Source of the DNA: Tricholoma matsutake
Lineage: Eukaryota > Basidiomycota > Agaricomycetes > Agaricales > Tricholomataceae
Assembly (NCBI GenBank): GCA_026075535.2
Contig: AP026538.1
Coordinates: forward strand, 1,612,001 to 1,676,000
Direction: 5' to 3'
Length of the DNA: 64,000 nucleotides
In this document: positions 59,198-64,000 of the stretch, piece by piece
Numbering within the stretch: position 1 is the stretch's first letter
How the letters are laid out: each line of letters begins with the position of its first letter
Position numbers and translations under genes: made by a program
The notes under the pieces: generated by a model
What the model was told of the DNA's origin: nothing
What the model saw: the letters and a program-made list of their open reading frames with translations, nothing else
Database searches by the model: none

Positions 59198-59205
59198 GTC
59201 ATGGC

Positions 59206-59847
59206 TCCATACCATCGAGCTTCTGGTGCTGCCAAAAACCCAGCTGACTGGCTAGCCATTCTTGAGACCAACATTTACCCATGCACAAACAACTGAGAGA
59301 AGGTCGGCCTCTTTTCTAGCAAGCTTTTCCGTGGCTCCCCTGCAAAGAAATGGTTCAACCAGCTCCCAGACGAAGGTCACAGACAGTGGCATAATGTTAA
59401 ACAGGAATTTGAGTCGTGGTGGTGTAACACCCCCACCGTTGTCACACTACTTTCCACTGACATTCCAACCATTCCTTCCAGCACTCATGCTCTGTCAGCA
59501 ATGGCCATCAAGCGGCTACAACTTCCACTACAGATGACAGCTCACTCGCAGCCGTGCGTACTACAGAAACTGCATCAACAAATACTATGGGCACAACAGC
59601 AGATATACCAGTACATAATGCAACATGCATAACCTACAGCCACATGTAGCAGCCCATATCATGTATCAACTAATGCTAGGTGGCTAACTAACAGTATATC
59701 ATCCAGAACCCCTCTTGGCTGACCAGCCTCTTAGCAGACCTGCTTGGCTGTGTAACCCTACAGTCTTGAATGCTCATTGTGGTGCCTTGTTGTGGTGCCT
59801 GTTGTGATGCCCATTGTTCGGCACCCTCCATTCACTGTTGTCATGCT
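59206..59847. other. No gene recognised
   Basis: Only short unfamiliar frames. Near 59783-59815 GTGGTGCCTTGTTGTGGTGC and related words repeat. Confidence 0.4.
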
Positions 59848-59849
59848 GG

Positions 59850-60036
59850 AGATGTACAGTCTCAATGCAGACAGTATGGAGACTTGGTGAACACAGGAGA
59901 AGAGCCCCAAAGCACAGGCAATACAATCTATAGCAGTGGTATGGAATGATGAACAGTCTGTAGCCTACGTGGATATCTACATGTGGTCACATGACCGTGT
60001 ATATACCTGCTGACTGTGGTGATGGTGGGATGCACG
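59850..60036 (+). repeat. Direct repeat with TG..CA ends, copy 1
   Basis: It starts TGGAGATGTACAGTCTCAA and ends GATGGTGGGATGCA, about 187 bases, and is closely repeated at 62098-62283 in the same orientation. About 2.06 kb lies between. The TG..CA ends and spacing suggest a small LTR-type element, but the 5-bp flanks do not match. Confidence 0.7.
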
Positions 60037-60421
60037 GTTACATGTGCCCCCCTACACAATAGCAATGCCCTCATTGCAATCTCAACTCTAGATGAAAAGA
60101 AACACAGGAAAATGATGTCTGAAATATCCAATGATAATATATGCAGTGAATGAAAAATTAAAATAAAAGCTCAGCATGGTGGTGTCTATCCCAAGGCATG
60201 AAGGGCCTGACTTAAATTGAGGAGATGGGGGTCTCAATCCCAGTCAAGTCTGAGAATGGGAGCAGCAGGTATGGGTGCTACTCCAACAGGAATAGTGATG
60301 ACGGGTCTACCTGGTGGAGCTAAATGGAAAGATTTTTGAGATGGTGAAAAGGAATATGGCGGGGCTTGTCATTGCCTTGTGTGTCTTCATAGGGTCTTGA
60401 ATGGTTGTGGACAGTCCATTT

Positions 60422-62078
60422 TTAGAGCTGAAAGATCTCACCAGGACACAGGTGCAGCTGGTTGGGGGATGGGTAGGGATTTGGCATCTTCTGCCCAGTC
60501 AAAATGTGTGGGTGGTGGTGAAATGGCTCATTTAGGGTCAAGCTGGGGTGAACTGGGGTGTATGGATGGAAACATGGGCATAGACGGTGAGTGGGGGGTG
60601 TCATCAGGTGTTGACAACCTTGTTAGTGATGCAGCAGGGGTGTAGGGTGCAGGTGGCAGCAAAATAGTTAGTTTTGGGGGTTTCAGGGGTGAGTTAGGGC
60701 TTTGGAATGTGTTTTGGGGGCACTTTGCTGGTTCTGGCTGCATATGTCATTATTCTGGAGCTGCCAATGGTGGTCCTGAGTTGGGGGATTTGGTTGTCAT
60801 CAACAAACACATCAATGATGATGTGGCAGTTGTGCTGGGTGTTTCGGAGTGAACAGGGGTCTGGGGAGCGAGTTGGGGAGAGGTGGGTGGCATATGAAGC
60901 TTCTCATGCCATCGTTCAGAGTTTGGGGGGGAGCAGGTTCGTTTCGTCGAGTAGACAACATGTTTTGACAAGCACACCTGCTCGTCATTGCATAATGTTG
61001 TTTCCTGGGCTATAGACTGTTTTTGTATGTCGTTTGGGACCTGGGAATCAGTACATAGAGTGGGAGCAGTCATTTGCATGCTAGACAAGACCCTAGTTGT
61101 TGTTTTTTGGATGGTTGCAGCAGTTTTCATCACTGTTGTTGGTGGTGATGTGGCTGTGGCAACAGGTGGCTCAGGGTGCAAGATGAAAGGCTGGGGACTC
61201 TGCAGGAGTGGGGTGGATCAACTTGGCAGTGTGTGCCATTGTTTGTGAGATGCTGGTGGCAGTTTTGAAGCAGGGGGAAAGACCATGGTGGTGGTTGATG
61301 ATGAAGTTGTCATCATTGATGGCAGTGGTGACAGGTTTGATGGGGGCTTTGATGGCGTCATCAGAAGTGATGTGGCATGTAATGGTGGTGTTGACAGGCT
61401 GGTGGAAGGCTGGGGAACGGTGTCAGCAGTGCAGGAGGTGGTGGTCTGTGTGCTGCAGTTTGTAGTTGTGGGTGTCATTTGCTCTGTTTGTACATCCTCG
61501 TCGACCCGGATCCATGTCCACGGCTTGATGCACCTCCCTTGGCTGTGTTTTGCCTCCCATACCTCTTGTTCAGCTGTTCTCCCTTTTTCTTCTCCCTCTT
61601 TCAGTCCCCTCTTGTAGCCTTCCTTATCCCCTAGCGATCTCCCTACCTCGAGCTGTGTCTTCTGTGTTTCTTCTAGCATTGGCCCATAGGAATCCTGTGC
61701 TTGTCCAAACCCTTCCTCATGGCTGCGTCACATGATCTCCTCATAGATCTTGTTCTCATATTGTTGCATGCCCCAAATGTGGGTTGCCAGTGATAGCTTT
61801 GTTGATGTATGCTCGCCGTTGAGCATGGTGGTGAATCTCAGGTCAAATTTGATGGGGTGTGGTGCTGCTGTCGATAATGTCACCATTTTAGTGGCCTGGT
61901 TGTTCTTTGCCATGGTGATAGAGTCCCAGATAGAGTAGCTACTGCCTGCTGTAGACAGTAGACAGTAGATAACAGAGACAAAACACAGAAGCAGAGGGTA
62001 GCAGAGTGAAAACAGAGCCTGAGGAGAAACAGTGAAACAGCTGAGGAAAATGGGCCAAAATGGAGTGTGCAGAGTCAA
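60422..62078 (-). pseudogene. Repetitive hypothetical protein, decayed by in-frame TGA/TAA stops
   Basis: One minus-strand frame from about 61916 (MAKNNQATKMVTLSTAAPHP) continues through FTTMLNGEHTSTKLSLATHI, EETQKTQLEVGRSLGDKEGY and KRGLKEGEEKGRTAEQEVWE. After VDEDVQTEQM it is a long Thr/Ser/Pro-rich region down to about 60430. It is interrupted in phase by TGA at 61728, 61218, 60747 and 60528 and TAA at 60750. I know it only as a type of protein repeated in mushroom genomes, with no known function. It lies between the TG..CA direct repeats, so it may have been the cargo of that element. Confidence 0.5.
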
Positions 62079-62097
62079 ATTGACCAGTTGTCACCAG

Positions 62098-62283
62098 ATG
62101 GAGATGTACAGTCTCAACACAGACAGTATGGAGACTTGGCAAACACAGGAGAAGAGCCCCAAAGCACGGGCAACGCAATCTATAGCAGTGGTATGGAATG
62201 ATGAACAGTCTGTAGCCTATGTGGATATCTACATGTGGTCATGTGACCATGTATGTACCTGCTGACTGTGGTGATGGCAGGAT
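62098..62283 (+). repeat. Direct repeat with TG..CA ends, copy 2
   Basis: TGGAGATGTACAGTCTCAAC to GATGGCAGGATGCA; nearly identical to 59850-60036, most differences being C/T or G/A. Confidence 0.7.
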
Positions 62284-62295
62284 GCACCATTACAG

Positions 62296-62365
62296 TACCC
62301 ATCCTGCTCACTGTTGTTGTGCCCATCCCACTCACTGTTGTTGCACCCATCCCACTTGCTGTAAT
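62296..62365 (+). repeat. Short tandem repeat, about 24 bp, three copies
   Basis: CCCATCCCACTCACTGTTGTTG-like units (variants of the first 20 bases) follow one another three times. Confidence 0.8.
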
Positions 62366-63248
62366 GTTGGGGGTCCAAATGGTCATGAGAATAAAATCTT
62401 GGTATGGTTCATCTATGGGAACAATATATCAAGGTATATATAACTACACTGTAAGGGAAAGCAAGTGGTATTGAAGTGTCATCAGGAACATGTTGAACAG
62501 CCAAAAAAGGAAAATTTATGGAACAAACAAGAAAGAGTGTCCTTCACAGCTTGCGAGGCCTCACAACTGCTGCAGAACCCAATCCACATCTTCCACCGCA
62601 TGAGACCAGCCTAACAAGTCCTCATGATGATCTCCAAGTGTGGTTCCCCAGTAGAATAGCACAGCAATGACGCTGACAATGCTGTTTGCACTGGGCTTTT
62701 GCAGATCACCCCAATCGCCATCATTCCTCTCCAAACTCTCCCTCCACTTTGGCTGAAGACCATTCTACCAGGACCAGAACTCCTTTTCAAACTGAGCGAC
62801 ATCGTTGATTTGCAGGTGCCATGTAGGCGATCGAGCATGTGCAATCCAGGCTGTAATACATGTGGGGCAGCCGGCCATCCTTAGCTTCCCATCATCTCCT
62901 AGGTCACTCCTTCATTGGTACTTCAGCCAGCTCTCCAACATGATCACCCATGTGCCACCCCAGGAAACCTAGCGTGCCATCATGACAGCATTGACAAACC
63001 ACTTTGGAGCATCTTGAGAGAGAGGTGCTTCTAATGAGCAGGGGAGGGTGGCAGGAGGTGCATGAGGCGATGGATGGGCTCACACTGGAGCAGCAGATGC
63101 AGATGCTACAGATGCTTGGGTGGAAGACTTTGACCTCTTGGCAGAAGTTGCCTCCCCTGCATCAGGACAAGATCACTTCTTTGGAGTGACTTTTGGCATC
63201 GTTCCAGCCTCCTGACGAGCGACATTTTGCTGTTTCTTTGCAGCAGCT
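62366..63248. other. No gene recognised
   Basis: Short frames only, none linked to a family. Confidence 0.4.
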
Positions 63249-63249
63249 A

Positions 63250-63446
63250 GTGTTCTAAGGTTCAGTCCTATGGACCAAAAAAAAACTGGGAACTGAACTG
63301 AACCGAACCTCGGTCCGGTCCATTTATTGGTTACAGTTACATACATTTGAGACCAGTCTGGTTCATGGTTACCTTGTTTTCAAAATTATTCAAAACTGAT
63401 CAAAAACCAGTTTAAACTGGTTATAACTGGTCTTTTCACCCTAGTA
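63250..63446. repeat. Possible small MITE with internal pairing (ACTGG/CCAGT words)
   Basis: It begins TAGTGTTCTAAGGTTCAGTC, has GAACCGAACCTCGGTCCGGT in its first part and CCAGTTTAAACTGGTTATAA near its end, closing with TTCACCCTAGTA. Ends pair only partly and no duplication was found. Confidence 0.35.
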
Positions 63447-64000
63447 TATGTATCTACTTTATGCATACCATTCAGAGAGAGAAAAACTAATATTATTATT
63501 ATACTTCTTATTTTACTACAGTGGGACATGCCTGGGGAAAAGTGCTGATTTTGAGCATGCTTATATACCTTTGTGGCTGCCCACAGACCATGTGGTCATG
63601 TTTGTGCTCCCAAAAATAAAAGTCGTACCATTTGTGAGAATTTGTGCATGTCCATCAATGCACGATCATTCAGTCTGGCAGTTGCCAGACAATATGATGC
63701 TGGGCATGCAGATATCACTTTGCTGCGCATCAAGCAACAGAAATTAATAGGGCCTTGTAAATATGTAGTAAATTATATTTATGCTTCAATTCTCACCTCC
63801 CAACAGTCAGAATCTTATTTGATAGGAAAGAAAGTGAGTAACAGGGCAAGTGACAATTTTGATAGTTTTACAGCTATAACTTATCTTCCAATGAGTCAAA
63901 TTTAAAAAGCCATGCAGTTCTAGATTCCCCCCAGAATATAGAATGATCAGAATGGACTGAAAAATGAAGTGAAAAATGAAGTGAAAAATGGCTACTGTAA
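63447..64000. other. No gene recognised
   Basis: AT-rich with short open frames. The last bases repeat GAAGTGAAAAAT three times. Confidence 0.4.

Noticed and set aside
1..64000. CRISPR arrays, bacterial operons and ribosome binding sites
   Set aside because: Introns, gene families and transposon types are eukaryotic; no regularly spaced repeat-spacer structure is present.

Overview
The window reads as nuclear DNA of a mushroom-forming fungus (Basidiomycota, Agaricomycetes). The grounds are genes split by many introns of about 45-60 bases with GT..AG ends and CTAAC-like branch sites, a Plavaka-type transposase, an intact DUF6698 gene, and a Ty1/copia element with 5-bp target duplications. All family calls are from recognised protein motifs; no search was run.

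Bases 1-35,200 are a repeat-rich graveyard. On the minus strand lie broken pieces of conserved host genes: fatty acid synthase beta (487-1545), midasin (2107-2765) and the splicing factor PRP8 (about 6100-9406). They sit among two hairpin-forming repeat families (here called A and B), two solo Ty3-like LTRs (4447-5622 and 17462-18973), and several copies of a repeat-associated gene. A second midasin piece lies at 34384 in the opposite orientation, inside an inverted repeat whose arms are about 30 kb apart. Between them sit a decayed Plavaka transposase (22050-26374) between direct repeats, a 1.9-kb element with inverted ends and two tRNA-like boxes facing outward (27005-28880), and a long unclassified gene (29608-33268).

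Bases 35,200-57,000 are gene-dense. A DUF6698 gene (35249-36676), a cadmium-resistance-type transporter (38360-39229) and a hypothetical gene (44639-45641, minus) read through cleanly. RFC1 (40046-43545), PMS1 (43880-44370, minus), a GH85 endo-beta-N-acetylglucosaminidase (52160-53470, minus) and RNA14/CstF77 (53473-56553) are recognisable but broken. A nearly complete copia element (46383-51557) has split a gene with leucine-rich-repeat-like sequence and is flanked by GTGCG on both sides.

Bases 57,000-64,000 are again repeats: a 746-bp hAT-type MITE with a perfect 8-bp target duplication (58452-59197), a TG..CA direct-repeat pair, and a decayed repetitive-protein ORF (60422-62078, minus).

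The unifying signal is decay by C-to-T change. Premature stops in unrelated elements and genes are almost all TGA in a frame that otherwise continues, as expected if CGA arginine codons were hit.
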